From Streptomyces sp. CoH27 (GTDB taxonomy: Bacteria > Actinomycetota > Actinomycetes > Streptomycetales > Streptomycetaceae), in assembly GCF_020181035.1 (NCBI RefSeq), contig NZ_JAIQYY010000012.1, positions 42,011 to 89,486 on the forward strand: DNA of 47,476 nt, written 5' to 3'. Positions 14,801-22,761 of the stretch are shown here, one piece after another (the first letter of the stretch is position 1; the number at the start of each line of letters is the position of its first letter). The notes under the pieces were generated by a model. It worked only from the letters and a program-made list of their open reading frames with translations, searched no databases and was not told the origin of the DNA. Both the position numbers and the translations under genes were made by a program.

Positions 14801-15502
14801 CTCGCGTTTGGCGGTCCGGTAGCGCTGGACGAGGTCGGCGAGTTCGCGGCGGGCGGCGGCCGTGTCGGGGACCTTGCGCAGGTCGGCGTTGGTGAGTTTG
14901 GCGCCCTGGAGGGTGTGCAGCAGGTCGGCGTCCCAGGCGCGCAGTTCCTCGGGGCCGACGAGGTGTTCGGCGAGCTCGGAGTCGAGGGCGAGCAAGTCGC
15001 TGACGAGGTCGGCGAAGGAGCGGGTCAACGCGGGGTAAGGGCCGGGTGCCTCGCGCAGCACGCGTGCGGCGAGCTGGTAGCGGGTGGCGTCGGCGAGCAG
15101 CCGGGAGGTGGGCTCCAGGCCGATGCGCAGGCCGTGGTCGGTGAGCAGGCGGCCGGCGAAGGCGTGGTAGGTCGAGATCACCGGCTCGCCGGGCGGGTTG
15201 TCCGGGTCGATGACATCGGGATCGGTGACGCCGGCCTTGATCAGCGCCTTGCGGACACGTTCGGCCAGCTCGCCGGCGGCCTTGTTGGTGAAGGTCAGGC
15301 CGAGGACCTGTTCGGGGGCGACCTGCCCGGTGCCGACCAGCCAGACCACGCGAGCGGCCATCACGGTGGTCTTGCCGGACCCGGCTCCGGCCACGATCAC
15401 CTGCGGGGCGGGCGGCGCGGTGATGCAGGCCGTCTGCTCCGGGGTGAACGGGATGCCAAGGAGCTCCTTGAGCTGCTCGGGGTCGGTGATACGGGCGGGC
15501 AT
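11894..15502 (-). CDS. adnB: AdnB-type UvrD/RecB helicase-nuclease
   Basis: A 1202-residue protein joining an N-terminal SF1A motor to a C-terminal RecB-family nuclease. Walker A VAGAGSGKT lies near residues 38-46, Walker B VVLLDEYQDTSVAQR near 285, and a motif VI-like LGYVTFTRPRSLLLGSG near 770. The nuclease shows RGTRFHAWVEARF, GRIDAVYRNG, EIVDWKTSRV and QLAVYRLAWAE, with the catalytic Asp and Lys in place. Paired with the upstream adnA it matches mycobacterial AdnAB, the end-resecting complex of double-strand break repair. Odd: about 60 residues of acidic tyrosine repeat (YAEG-like) separate motor and nuclease. The ATG 15502 precedes the conserved ITDPEQLKELLGIPFTPEQ start. Confidence 0.92.
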   Translation of the reverse strand: MPARITDPEQLKELLGIPFTPEQTACITAPPAPQVIVAGAGSGKTTVMAARVVWLVGTGQVAPEQVLGLTFTNKAAGELAERVRKALIKAGVTDPDVIDPDNPPGEPVISTYHAFAGRLLTDHGLRIGLEPTSRLLADATRYQLAARVLREAPGPYPALTRSFADLVSDLLALDSELAEHLVGPEELRAWDADLLHTLQGAKLTNADLRKVPDTAAARRELADLVQRYRTAKRERDLLDFGDQIALSARLARVPEVGRLLREEFRVVLLDEYQDTSVAQRVLLAGLFGGGTGHPVTAVGDPCQAIYGWRGASVANLDDFPAHFAQAGGRPATRQALSENRRSGGRLLDLANGLAEPLRAMHAGVEALRPAPGAERDGTVRCALLRTHAEEIDWLADSIAHLVHTGTAPGEIAVLCRTATDFAEIQGALVARDIPVEVVGLSGLLHLPEVADLVAVCEVLQDPGANASLVRLLTGPRWRIGPRDLALLGRRARLLVAHARVGDTDDPDRRLAAAVEGIDPAEVISLADALDTFLETPAEGDFEEGGDDGLPFSADARVRFARLAAELRDLRRSLSDPLMDVLHRVLAVTGLEVELSASPHALAARRRETLSNFLDIAASFAAGDGEATLLAFLGFLRTAAQYEKGLDNALPGGENTVKVLTAHKSKGLEWDVVAVPGLVEGTFPSAQGREKWTAQAKVVPHALRGDTDTLPDVESWDARGMKAFHESMKDHQHTEELRLGYVTFTRPRSLLLGSGHWWGPSQKRPRGPSGFLQALYEHCAAGYGEIEQWADEPAEDEENPALHAARADQAWPLPLDEAALARRRAAAETVLAHLDALAQDPGHPPAAHDPAAFDDPDWPAPPEEPYDDDLYAEGFPYDEDAPYAEGPYAEGTYAEGTYADGSYVQGPYAEDAFPDQEPPYDTDTPAADDPAGPAGRDTWDTVRPTVPRQAPAPQHLPGSAEPPPHTHLTPEETRTIASWDRDLDALTGELLRARQAVTDVPLPATLTASQLMLLAEDPDGLAQELARPMPRPPQPAARRGTRFHAWVEARFEELTLPLLEPDELPGSDAEIADEADLEALKEAFERSPYAQRTPYRVEAPFQLALAGRVVRGRIDAVYRNGCGDETTYEIVDWKTSRVRAADPLQLAVYRLAWAEQQGVPPESVTAAFLYVRSGEIVRPRNLPDRAALERLLTQDAGTAHKAT
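12778..12863 (-). repeat. 15-bp coding repeat in adnB (Y-A-E-G-x units)
   Basis: Tandem 15-bp units like GCGTACGTCCCCTCC on the plus strand encode a run of APYAEG, PYAEG and TYAEG pentapeptides in AdnB, between the helicase motor and the nuclease domain. Unit number and spacing suggest growth by slippage. The segment is acidic and tyrosine-rich, probably a flexible linker. Confidence 0.7.
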
Positions 15503-15611
15503 GTCGCAAAAGGCTAGCGGCGGGCACTGACAATCGAGGCCGGATCGACCCCGCGGGGAGAAAGAAGCGCAGGTCAGCACCTGTGGTGCCGTACATCACT
15601 CCCGCAGCGGC

Positions 15612-18600
15612 TCATTCGACCACGTGCCGCCCCTCGGGCCGGGCGCTGCACGAGGCGCGGAACGCGCAGTGCGTGCAGTGCTGACCGGTGCTGGGCGCGA
15701 ACCGCTCGTCGAGGACCTTGCCGGCGGCGGTGGCCAGCAGCTCCCCGACCCACTCCCCTGCCAGCGGCTCCTGGCTCTGGGTCTTGGGCAGGCTGTCGCC
15801 TCCGTCGCGCTTGGCGGCGCCCTGTCTGAGGTGCACCAGCTCGGCGCCTCCGGGCTCGGGACGCACGCCGTCGAAGGCCTCGTCCACGGCGCCCTCACGG
15901 ACGGCGAGCTGGTAGACGGCGAGCTGGGGGTGGCGGGCCACCTCGGCGGCGCTGGGCGCCTGTTTGCCGGTCTTGAAGTCCACCACGTAGGCGCGGCCCT
16001 CGCCGTCCGCCTCAACGCGGTCCATCTGGCCGCGGATGCGGATCTCGTAGTCGCCCGCTCCGAGGGTGACGTCGAAGTCCTGCTCGCTCGCCACCGGGGT
16101 GCGCCCGGTGCGGTCCAGGACGTGCCAGTTCAGGAAGCGTTCGAGCGCCACGCGCGCGTTGTCCTTCTCCTGCCGTGACTTCCAGGGCGCGTCGAAGGCG
16201 AGCGCGTTCCACACGGAGTCCAGGCGTTCCATGAGGACGTCGAGGTCGGCCGGGGTACGGCCGGAAGCGACCTCGTCGGCGAGGACGTGGACGACGTTGC
16301 CGAAGCCCTGCGCGGTGGTGGCGGGCGCGTCGGCCTTCACCTCGCGCCCGAGGAACCACTGGAGCGCGCAGGTGTTGGCGAGCTGGTCGAGGGCGCTGCC
16401 GGAGAGCACGACCGGCTGGTCGCGGTGGCGCAGCGGCACCTTGCTCCGGGTCGGGTCGTACATGCCCCACCAGCGGTAGGGGTGCGCGGACGGCACGAGC
16501 GGGCGGCCGTCCTCGTCGGTGAGGGCGGCGAGCCGGGCCAGGCGGCGGGCGGCGGCCTCGCGCAGGGCGGCGGACGCGCGCGGGTCGACGGTGGTGGCGC
16601 GCAGCTCGGCGACGAGCGCGGCCACGGACAGCGGACGGCGCGGGCGGCCGGTGATGTCCCGGGGCTCGACGCCGAGTTCGGCCAGGAACCGGGACGGCTG
16701 GTCGCCGTCGTCCGCCGGTGCCTTCACCGCGGTGACGACGAGACGTTCACGCGCGCGTGTGGCGGCGACGTAGAACAGCCGGCGCTCCTCGGCGAGCAGC
16801 GCGCCCGGCGTGAGCGGTTCGGCGAGTCCGTCGCGGCCGATGCGGTCGGCCTCCAGCAGGGAGCCGCGGCGGCGCAGGTCGGGCCACAGCCCCTCCTGGA
16901 CGCCGGCGACGACGACCAGCCGCCATTCCAGGCCCTTGGCGCGGTGGGCGGTCATCAGGCGTACGGCGTCGGGGCGCACCGCGCGGCGGGCGAGGGTGTC
17001 GGCGGCGATGTCCTCGGCCTCGATCTCCTCCAGGAAGTTCAGCGCACCCCGGCCCCCGGTGCGCTCCTCCGCGCGCGCGGCGGTCGCGAACAGCGCGCAC
17101 ACGGCGTCCAGGTCGCGGTCGGCGTTGCGGCCGGCCGCGCCGCCGCGCCGGGCGGCCCGTTCCAGGCGCGCGGGCCAGGGTGTGCCCTCCCACAGGTCCC
17201 ACAGTGCTTCCTCGGCCGTTCCGCCGCCGGCGAGGCGTTCGCGGGCCTTGCGGAGCAGCGCGCCGAGGCGCTGCGCCCCGCGCGCGTACGCCGGGTCGTG
17301 CACGGCCAGCCGTTCGGGCTCGGCGAGGGCACGCGCGAGGAGTTCGTCGGACGGCGGCGGCAGTGGGTTCCCGGCCGTCCGTTCCTCCTCGCGCAGCGCC
17401 CGCCCGAGCCGGCGCAGATCAGCCGCGTCCATGCCCGCGAGGGGGGAGGTGAGCAGGGTGAGGGCGGTCTCGGTGCCGAGCCAGGGGGTGTCCGGTGCCG
17501 CTTCTGCCGTGTCTTCCGGTTCTGCGGTGTCCTCCGGTTCTGTGGTGTCTTCCGGAGTGGCTTCCTCAGGGTCCTCGGCGGGGGGCTCAGGCTCCGGGGC
17601 GCGCGCGTCGGCGGTCTCCTCGCGGCGCCCGGCCTCCGCCGTGGCGACCGCACGCAGGGCCGTCAGCAGGGGTGCCACCGCCGGTTCGTGCCGCAGGGGC
17701 AGGTCGTCGCCGTCGATGTCCAGCGGGACACCGGCCGCGGTCAGGGCGCGACGGAGGGTCGGAAGGCGGGATCCGGCCCGGACCAGGACGGCCATGTCGC
17801 TCCAGCGGACACCGTCCTCCAGGTGCGCGCGGCGCAGGATGTCCGCGATGTTGTCCATTTCTGTACCAGGCGTCGGGTACGTGTAGGCCTCGACGCGGCC
17901 CCCGTCCCGGACCGCGGCCGGCTCGCGGTGGGCGCGCACCTGGCCGGCGGGCAGCCGGGTCAGCGGCATCCGCTGGGTGATCAGCCGGGTGGCGGCCAGC
18001 AGGGCGGCACCGGAGCGGCGGGAGGTGCGCAGCACCTCGACGGGGGCGGGGCGGCCGTCCGCGCGCGAGAAGGCCGCCGGGAAGTCGAGGATGCCGTTCA
18101 CGTCGGCGCCCCGGAAGGCGTAGATCGACTGGTCGGGGTCGCCGAAGGCGACGAGCGTCCGTCCGCCGCCGGCCAGCGCGCGCAGGAGGCGTATCTGGGC
18201 GGGGTCGGTGTCCTGGTACTCGTCGACATACACGGCGTCGTACCGGGCGGCGAGCCGGGCGGCGGTCTCGGGGCGCTGGGCGAGCAGGACCGCGCGGTGG
18301 ACCAGTTCCGCGTAGTCGATCACACCCTGCAGGTCGAGGACGTCCAGGTACTCGGCGAGGAACGCCGCCGCGGCGCGCCAGTCGGGGCGGCCGATGCGGC
18401 GGGCGAAGGCGTCCAGGGCGTCGGGGCCGAGGCCCAGCTCACGGCTGCGCGCGAGGACGGCGCGGACCTCGTCGGCGAACCCGCGCGTGGTCAGGCAGGC
18501 GCGCAGTTCGTCGGGCCAGCGCATGCGGCTGAGGCCGAGCCGCTCCAGCTCGGGCTGTCCAGCGAGCAGCTCGCGCACGGCGACGTCCTGCTCGGGGCCG

Positions 18601-19022
18601 GAGAGCAGGCGCAGCGGGTCGGCGAACCGGTCGCTGTCCTGGTGGGCGCGCACGAGGGCGTAGCAGTACGAGTGGAACGTGGTCGCCCTCGGCGCGCGGG
18701 CGGCGCCGATGCGCAGGGCCATGCGGTCGCGCAGGTCGACGGCGGCCTTGCGGCTGAACGTCAGCACCAGGATGCGCTCCGGGTCCGCGCCGCGGGCGAT
18801 CCGCTCGGCCACGGACTCGACCAGGGTGGTGGTCTTGCCGGTGCCGGGGCCGGCGAGGACGAGCAGCGGTCCGGAACGATGGTCAACCACGGCACGCTGT
18901 GCCGCGTCCAGACGAGGGGGATCCGTCACAGCGGGAGGGGTGCGGACCAGTCGGTAAGCGCCACGGCTCCCCTGCCGCACCTGGGGGTGCGGCAGGCGTT
19001 CGGTGGAGGAAGAGGAGCTCAC
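15612..19022 (-). CDS. adnA: AdnA-type UvrD/RecB helicase-nuclease with Fe-S staple
   Basis: A 1136-residue SF1A motor plus RecB-like nuclease. Walker A LAGPGTGKT is near residue 56, Walker B AVYVDEYQDTDPAQ near 290, and a VAATRARERL motif VI follows. The nuclease carries GQMDRVEADG, VVDFKTGK and QLAVYQLAVREG. One cysteine before the nuclease (ANTCALQWF) and three at the C-terminus (HCTHCAFRASC) form the four-cysteine pattern of an iron-sulfur nuclease staple, which the partner AdnB lacks. A Pro/Glu-rich linker (EDTTEPEDTAEPEDTAE) lies mid-protein. GTG 19022 fits the conserved start SSSSSTERLPHPQVRQG; a longer version from 19067 is less likely. Located 109 nt upstream of adnB, as in mycobacteria. 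Confidence 0.92.
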   Translation of the reverse strand: MSSSSSTERLPHPQVRQGSRGAYRLVRTPPAVTDPPRLDAAQRAVVDHRSGPLLVLAGPGTGKTTTLVESVAERIARGADPERILVLTFSRKAAVDLRDRMALRIGAARAPRATTFHSYCYALVRAHQDSDRFADPLRLLSGPEQDVAVRELLAGQPELERLGLSRMRWPDELRACLTTRGFADEVRAVLARSRELGLGPDALDAFARRIGRPDWRAAAAFLAEYLDVLDLQGVIDYAELVHRAVLLAQRPETAARLAARYDAVYVDEYQDTDPAQIRLLRALAGGGRTLVAFGDPDQSIYAFRGADVNGILDFPAAFSRADGRPAPVEVLRTSRRSGAALLAATRLITQRMPLTRLPAGQVRAHREPAAVRDGGRVEAYTYPTPGTEMDNIADILRRAHLEDGVRWSDMAVLVRAGSRLPTLRRALTAAGVPLDIDGDDLPLRHEPAVAPLLTALRAVATAEAGRREETADARAPEPEPPAEDPEEATPEDTTEPEDTAEPEDTAEAAPDTPWLGTETALTLLTSPLAGMDAADLRRLGRALREEERTAGNPLPPPSDELLARALAEPERLAVHDPAYARGAQRLGALLRKARERLAGGGTAEEALWDLWEGTPWPARLERAARRGGAAGRNADRDLDAVCALFATAARAEERTGGRGALNFLEEIEAEDIAADTLARRAVRPDAVRLMTAHRAKGLEWRLVVVAGVQEGLWPDLRRRGSLLEADRIGRDGLAEPLTPGALLAEERRLFYVAATRARERLVVTAVKAPADDGDQPSRFLAELGVEPRDITGRPRRPLSVAALVAELRATTVDPRASAALREAAARRLARLAALTDEDGRPLVPSAHPYRWWGMYDPTRSKVPLRHRDQPVVLSGSALDQLANTCALQWFLGREVKADAPATTAQGFGNVVHVLADEVASGRTPADLDVLMERLDSVWNALAFDAPWKSRQEKDNARVALERFLNWHVLDRTGRTPVASEQDFDVTLGAGDYEIRIRGQMDRVEADGEGRAYVVDFKTGKQAPSAAEVARHPQLAVYQLAVREGAVDEAFDGVRPEPGGAELVHLRQGAAKRDGGDSLPKTQSQEPLAGEWVGELLATAAGKVLDERFAPSTGQHCTHCAFRASCSARPEGRHVVE

Positions 19023-19279
19023 GTGGTTGGCCGGTCCTGGTGGTCGTGCTGATGGGCGGACGGTCACGCGCGCGAGGCGGTGGCCGCGGGGTGCGGGGGA
19101 CAGGTGCGGCCGAGGTTACGCCGCCGCCTGGGCCGGAAGCAGGGCTTCCGGTTCATCCCTCGTGGCGCTCCCGCCACGCGCGTCCCGTACCTCACGAACG
19201 TACGTCATGCCACGAACGTCCCCCGTGTCCCCCATACGGGCCACAGGCTCTCCTCGACGGCGTCCGATGGCGGAAGCTG

Positions 19280-19666
19280 TCAGGTGTGACCCTCCGCGCC
19301 CGCCCCGCCGTCCCACCGGGCCCGCCGCATGTCGAGCCGCGGCAGATGCCCCTCGGCGCTCCTGCCTGCCTCTTTGAGCGGCGTGCCCTCCGTGCGGTAG
19401 TGGTCGAGGGCTCTGAGCTCATGCCCCGGCAGCAGCACCCCGTCGGCGCGTACGACACGCCACCACGGCACCGCGCCTCCGTAGAGAGCCATCACCCGGC
19501 CGACCTGGCGCGGGCCGCCCTCCTCAAGCCACTCGGCCACGTCCCCGTACGTCATCACGCGTCCCGGCGGAATGCGCTCGGCGACCTGGAGGACCCGCTC
19601 GGCGTACTCCGGCAGCGCGTCCGCGTACCCGTCGCGGGTGTCCTCGGCAGGGCTCTGCTCGCTCAT
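19280..19666 (-). CDS. Alkyltransferase-like protein (ATL, MGMT-like without Cys)
   Basis: A 128-residue winged-helix MGMT-fold protein: ERIPPGRVMTYGDVAEWL, GGPRQVGRVM and then VPWWRVVRADG. In active O6-alkylguanine transferases the equivalent position is PCHRV; here Trp replaces the acceptor cysteine, the defining trait of ATL proteins. ATLs bind alkylated guanine and hand it to nucleotide excision repair. Position next to the adnA/adnB repair genes agrees with that and with the mycobacterial ATL locus. Starts at ATG 19666. Confidence 0.9.
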   Translation of the reverse strand: MSEQSPAEDTRDGYADALPEYAERVLQVAERIPPGRVMTYGDVAEWLEEGGPRQVGRVMALYGGAVPWWRVVRADGVLLPGHELRALDHYRTEGTPLKEAGRSAEGHLPRLDMRRARWDGGAGAEGHT

Positions 19667-19852
19667 TCGTCCCATCCTGCCGCACTCCACCGACAGCGCG
19701 GCGCGGGCCGTGAGGACGAGCCCTCTCGCCCCTGGACGGCGCTTCGGGCAGACTGTGCGCCCGCGCATCCGCACCCTGATGCCCCCGTGTGTCGGTGGGG
19801 CATGCCACCATCGTGCGGGCGGTGACCGGTGATACGAGACCAAGAAGAGACC

Positions 19853-22690
19853 ATGAATCAGCAGGGCGTGCACCCCGAAGGCGCGGCGGGCACCCCTGGC
19901 GCCGCCGCGCGCCCCGGCGCCGGCAAGGACGACACCGGTCCGCGCAAGGACGACACCACGCGCGCGCGTGCGGACGAAGGCGCGTCTCGGAGGAACGACC
20001 GCACCCGCGCGGATGCGGACGGCGACGACGACACCGAGGGGGCGCACGTCCCTCAGCACACGCCCCCCGGCCATGGTCCGGGCGCCGACGACGAGCCGCA
20101 CGCCGGTGAGGTGGAAGGCGACGAACCGCTGCTCCCCGCGCGCGTGCACCGCCCGTCCGACCTCATGCGGTGCCTGGTGGGCGTACTCGCCATCGTGGTG
20201 CTGCTCGCGATCGCCGCGTTCGCCCACGGCACCACCTCGGGACTCGAACAGGACATCAACAAGGGCACCGGACAGGCCCCCGACCTGCTGATCAGGTTCG
20301 CCGGACTGGCGTCCAGCATCGCGATCCTGCTGGTGCCGGTCGCCTTCGCGATCGAACGGCTAATCAAACGCGACGGGCTGCGCATCGCCGACGGCGTCCT
20401 CGCGGCGGTCCTCGCCCACGGAGTGACCCTCGCCACCGACCTGTGGGTCGCGCGGGCCGCGCCGGGCTCGATCCAGGAGGCGCTCACCCAGCCCTCGCCA
20501 GGTGACCTGCACGCCCTGACCGACCCCGTGCACGGCTATCTGGCCCCTGTCATCGCCTATATGACGGCTGTCGGCATGTCCCGCAGACCCCGATGGCGCT
20601 CGGTGCTGTGGATCGTGCTGCTGCTCGACGCGTTCTCGATGCTGGTCACCGGCTACACGACGCCGTTCTCGATCATCCTGACGGTGCTGATCGGCTGGAC
20701 GGTCGCCTACGGCACGCTCTACGCGGTCGGCTCCCCCAACGTCCGCCCCACCGGGCAGACCCTGATGGCTGGCCTGAGGCACGTCGGCTTCCACCCCGTC
20801 GCCGCGGCCCGCGAGGAGGCCGTGGAGAGCGAGAACGGCGACCGCGGCCGGCGCTACTTCGTCACCCTGGAGGACGGCGCGCCGCTGGACGTCACGGTCG
20901 TCGACCGGGAACAGCAGGCCCAGGGCTTCTTCTACCGGGCGTGGCGCAATCTGACCCTGCGCGGTTTCGCCACCCGCTCCAGCCTGCAGTCGCTGCGCCA
21001 GGCGCTGGAGCAGGAGGCGCTGCTGGCCTACGCGGCGATCGCGGCCGGCGCCAACGCGCCCAAGCTGATCGCCACCTCCGAACTCGGCCCCGACGCCGTC
21101 ATGCTCGTCTACGAGCACACCGGCGGGCGCACCCTGGACTCGCTGCCCGACGAGGAGATCACCGACGAGCTGCTGCGGAACACCTGGCACCAGGTGCAGG
21201 CCCTGCAGTCCCGGCGGATCGCGCACCGCAGGCTCGCGGGTGACGCGATTCTGGTGGATCGTTCCGGCAAAGTGATCCTCACCGAACTGCGCGGCGGCGA
21301 GATCGCCGCCGGCGAGCTGCTGCTGCGCATGGACGTGGCCCAGCTGGTCACCACCCTCGGTCTGCGGGTGGGCGCCGAGCGGGCCGTGGCCTCGGCCGTC
21401 GGCGTGCTCGGCCCCGACGCGGTCGCCGACTGTCTGCCCCTGCTCCAGCCGATCGCGCTGACGCGCTCCACGCGCGCGACACTGCGCCGACTGGCCCGGG
21501 AGCGCGCCCAGCGGGAACGCGAAGCAGTCCTGGAGGCGTCCCGGCAGGCGAAGCAGGCCCGGCCGGAGGAAGCGGCCGACACGGCCCCGGCCGAGCTGGA
21601 AAAGCTCGACAAGAAGACCGTCCGCGCCGAGCAGCGCGCGGAACGGCGGGCCATCGACGAAGCCCTCGAAGAGGCCCGTGAGGAGGACCTGCTCACCCAG
21701 ATCCGCCACCAGGTACTGCGGATCAGGCCGCAGGCCCCCGTGGAGCCGGCCCGGCTGGAGCGGGTGCGGCCGCGCACGCTCATCAGCTTCATCGCGGGTG
21801 CGATCGGCGCGTACTACCTGCTGACGCAGCTCACCCACATCGAGTTCGGCACGCTGTTCGCCCAGGCCCAGTGGGGCTGGGTGGCCGCAGCGGTGCTGTT
21901 CTCCGCCCTCAGCTACGTCGCCGCGGCGATGGCACTGCTGGGCTTCGTACCGGAGCGGGTGCCGTTCCCGCGGACGGTGGCGGCGCAGGTCGCCGGGTCC
22001 TTCGTGAAGATCGTCGCGCCGGCCGCGGTCGGCGGTGTCGCCCTGAACACGCGCTTCCTGCAGCGCACCGGCGTACGCCCGGGGCTCGCGGTGGCGAGCG
22101 TCGGCGCGTCCCAGCTGTTCGGGCTCGGCGCACACATCATGATGCTGCTGACCTTCGGCTATCTGACCGGCACCGAGAAGACGCCGTCGCTGTCGCCGTC
22201 CCGCACGGTCATCGCGGGTCTGCTGACCGTGGCGGTGCTGGTGCTCGTGGTGACGTCGGTGCCGTTCCTGCGGAAATTCCTCGTCACGCGCGTGAGGTCG
22301 CTGTTCGCCGGTGTCGTCCCGCGCATGCTCGACGTGCTCCAGCGGCCGCAGAAGCTGGTCACCGGCATCGGCGGCATGCTCCTGCTGACCGCCTGCTTCG
22401 TGATGTGCCTGGACGCGTCCGTCCGCGCGTTCGGCGGTGGCACGGCCTCGCTGAGCATCGCCAGCGTCGCCGTCGTCTTCCTCGCCGGCAACGCGCTCGG
22501 TTCCGCGGCGCCCACCCCGGGCGGCGTCGGCGCGGTCGAGGCGAGCCTCACGCTCGGCCTGATCGCCTTCGGCCTGCCCAAGGAGGTCGCCGCCCCGGCC
22601 GTCCTGCTGTACCGGCTGCTCACCCTGTGGCTGCCGGTGCTGCCCGGCTGGCTGGCCTTCAACCAGCTCACCCGCAAGGGAGCTCTGTAG
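19853..22690 (+). CDS. Membrane protein: pseudokinase fused to LPG-synthase/UPF0104 TM domain
   Basis: A 945-residue integral membrane protein. Residues 1-100 are disordered and charged. Four or five membrane segments follow (LVGVLAIVVLLAIAAFAH onward, about 105-285). A cytoplasmic kinase-like region (about 320-530) contains AHRRLAGDAILVDRSGKV where a kinase has HRDxxxxN, but LTELRGG where DFG should be, so it looks catalytically degenerate. A coiled charged linker (about 545-620) leads to a C-terminal flippase-like domain with about eight segments and the family motif APTPGGVGAVEASL near 890. That domain belongs to the LPG_synthase_TM/UPF0104 family. The ATG 19853 has AGAAGAG 5 nt upstream. 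Role probably lipid or polyprenyl-lipid transport; substrate unknown. Confidence 0.85.
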   Translation: MNQQGVHPEGAAGTPGAAARPGAGKDDTGPRKDDTTRARADEGASRRNDRTRADADGDDDTEGAHVPQHTPPGHGPGADDEPHAGEVEGDEPLLPARVHRPSDLMRCLVGVLAIVVLLAIAAFAHGTTSGLEQDINKGTGQAPDLLIRFAGLASSIAILLVPVAFAIERLIKRDGLRIADGVLAAVLAHGVTLATDLWVARAAPGSIQEALTQPSPGDLHALTDPVHGYLAPVIAYMTAVGMSRRPRWRSVLWIVLLLDAFSMLVTGYTTPFSIILTVLIGWTVAYGTLYAVGSPNVRPTGQTLMAGLRHVGFHPVAAAREEAVESENGDRGRRYFVTLEDGAPLDVTVVDREQQAQGFFYRAWRNLTLRGFATRSSLQSLRQALEQEALLAYAAIAAGANAPKLIATSELGPDAVMLVYEHTGGRTLDSLPDEEITDELLRNTWHQVQALQSRRIAHRRLAGDAILVDRSGKVILTELRGGEIAAGELLLRMDVAQLVTTLGLRVGAERAVASAVGVLGPDAVADCLPLLQPIALTRSTRATLRRLARERAQREREAVLEASRQAKQARPEEAADTAPAELEKLDKKTVRAEQRAERRAIDEALEEAREEDLLTQIRHQVLRIRPQAPVEPARLERVRPRTLISFIAGAIGAYYLLTQLTHIEFGTLFAQAQWGWVAAAVLFSALSYVAAAMALLGFVPERVPFPRTVAAQVAGSFVKIVAPAAVGGVALNTRFLQRTGVRPGLAVASVGASQLFGLGAHIMMLLTFGYLTGTEKTPSLSPSRTVIAGLLTVAVLVLVVTSVPFLRKFLVTRVRSLFAGVVPRMLDVLQRPQKLVTGIGGMLLLTACFVMCLDASVRAFGGGTASLSIASVAVVFLAGNALGSAAPTPGGVGAVEASLTLGLIAFGLPKEVAAPAVLLYRLLTLWLPVLPGWLAFNQLTRKGAL

Positions 22691-22694
22691 GACC

Positions 22695-22719
22695 GCGGGC
22701 CGTACCTCGTACGGCCCGC
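22695..22719 (+). terminator. Hairpin after the flippase-like gene
   Basis: GCGGGCCGTAC and GTACGGCCCGC form an 11-bp perfect stem with a CTC loop, 5 nt after the stop codon. No T-tract follows, which is usual for strong Streptomyces stem terminators. Confidence 0.65.
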
Positions 22720-22761
22720 GCCCCGCGCGCGGGGGCGTGCACGCGGGGCCACGATGGGTAC

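Noticed and set aside
11762..15517. Very long open frame on the plus strand opposite adnB
   Set aside because: GC-rich genes commonly leave the opposite strand open; the translation is Gly/Val/Ala-rich with no motifs, while the minus strand encodes clear helicase and nuclease signatures.
11841..15599. N-terminal extension of the M20 peptidase reaching across adnB
   Set aside because: The extension is a shadow of adnB in another frame; the M20 domain starts at ATG 11840.
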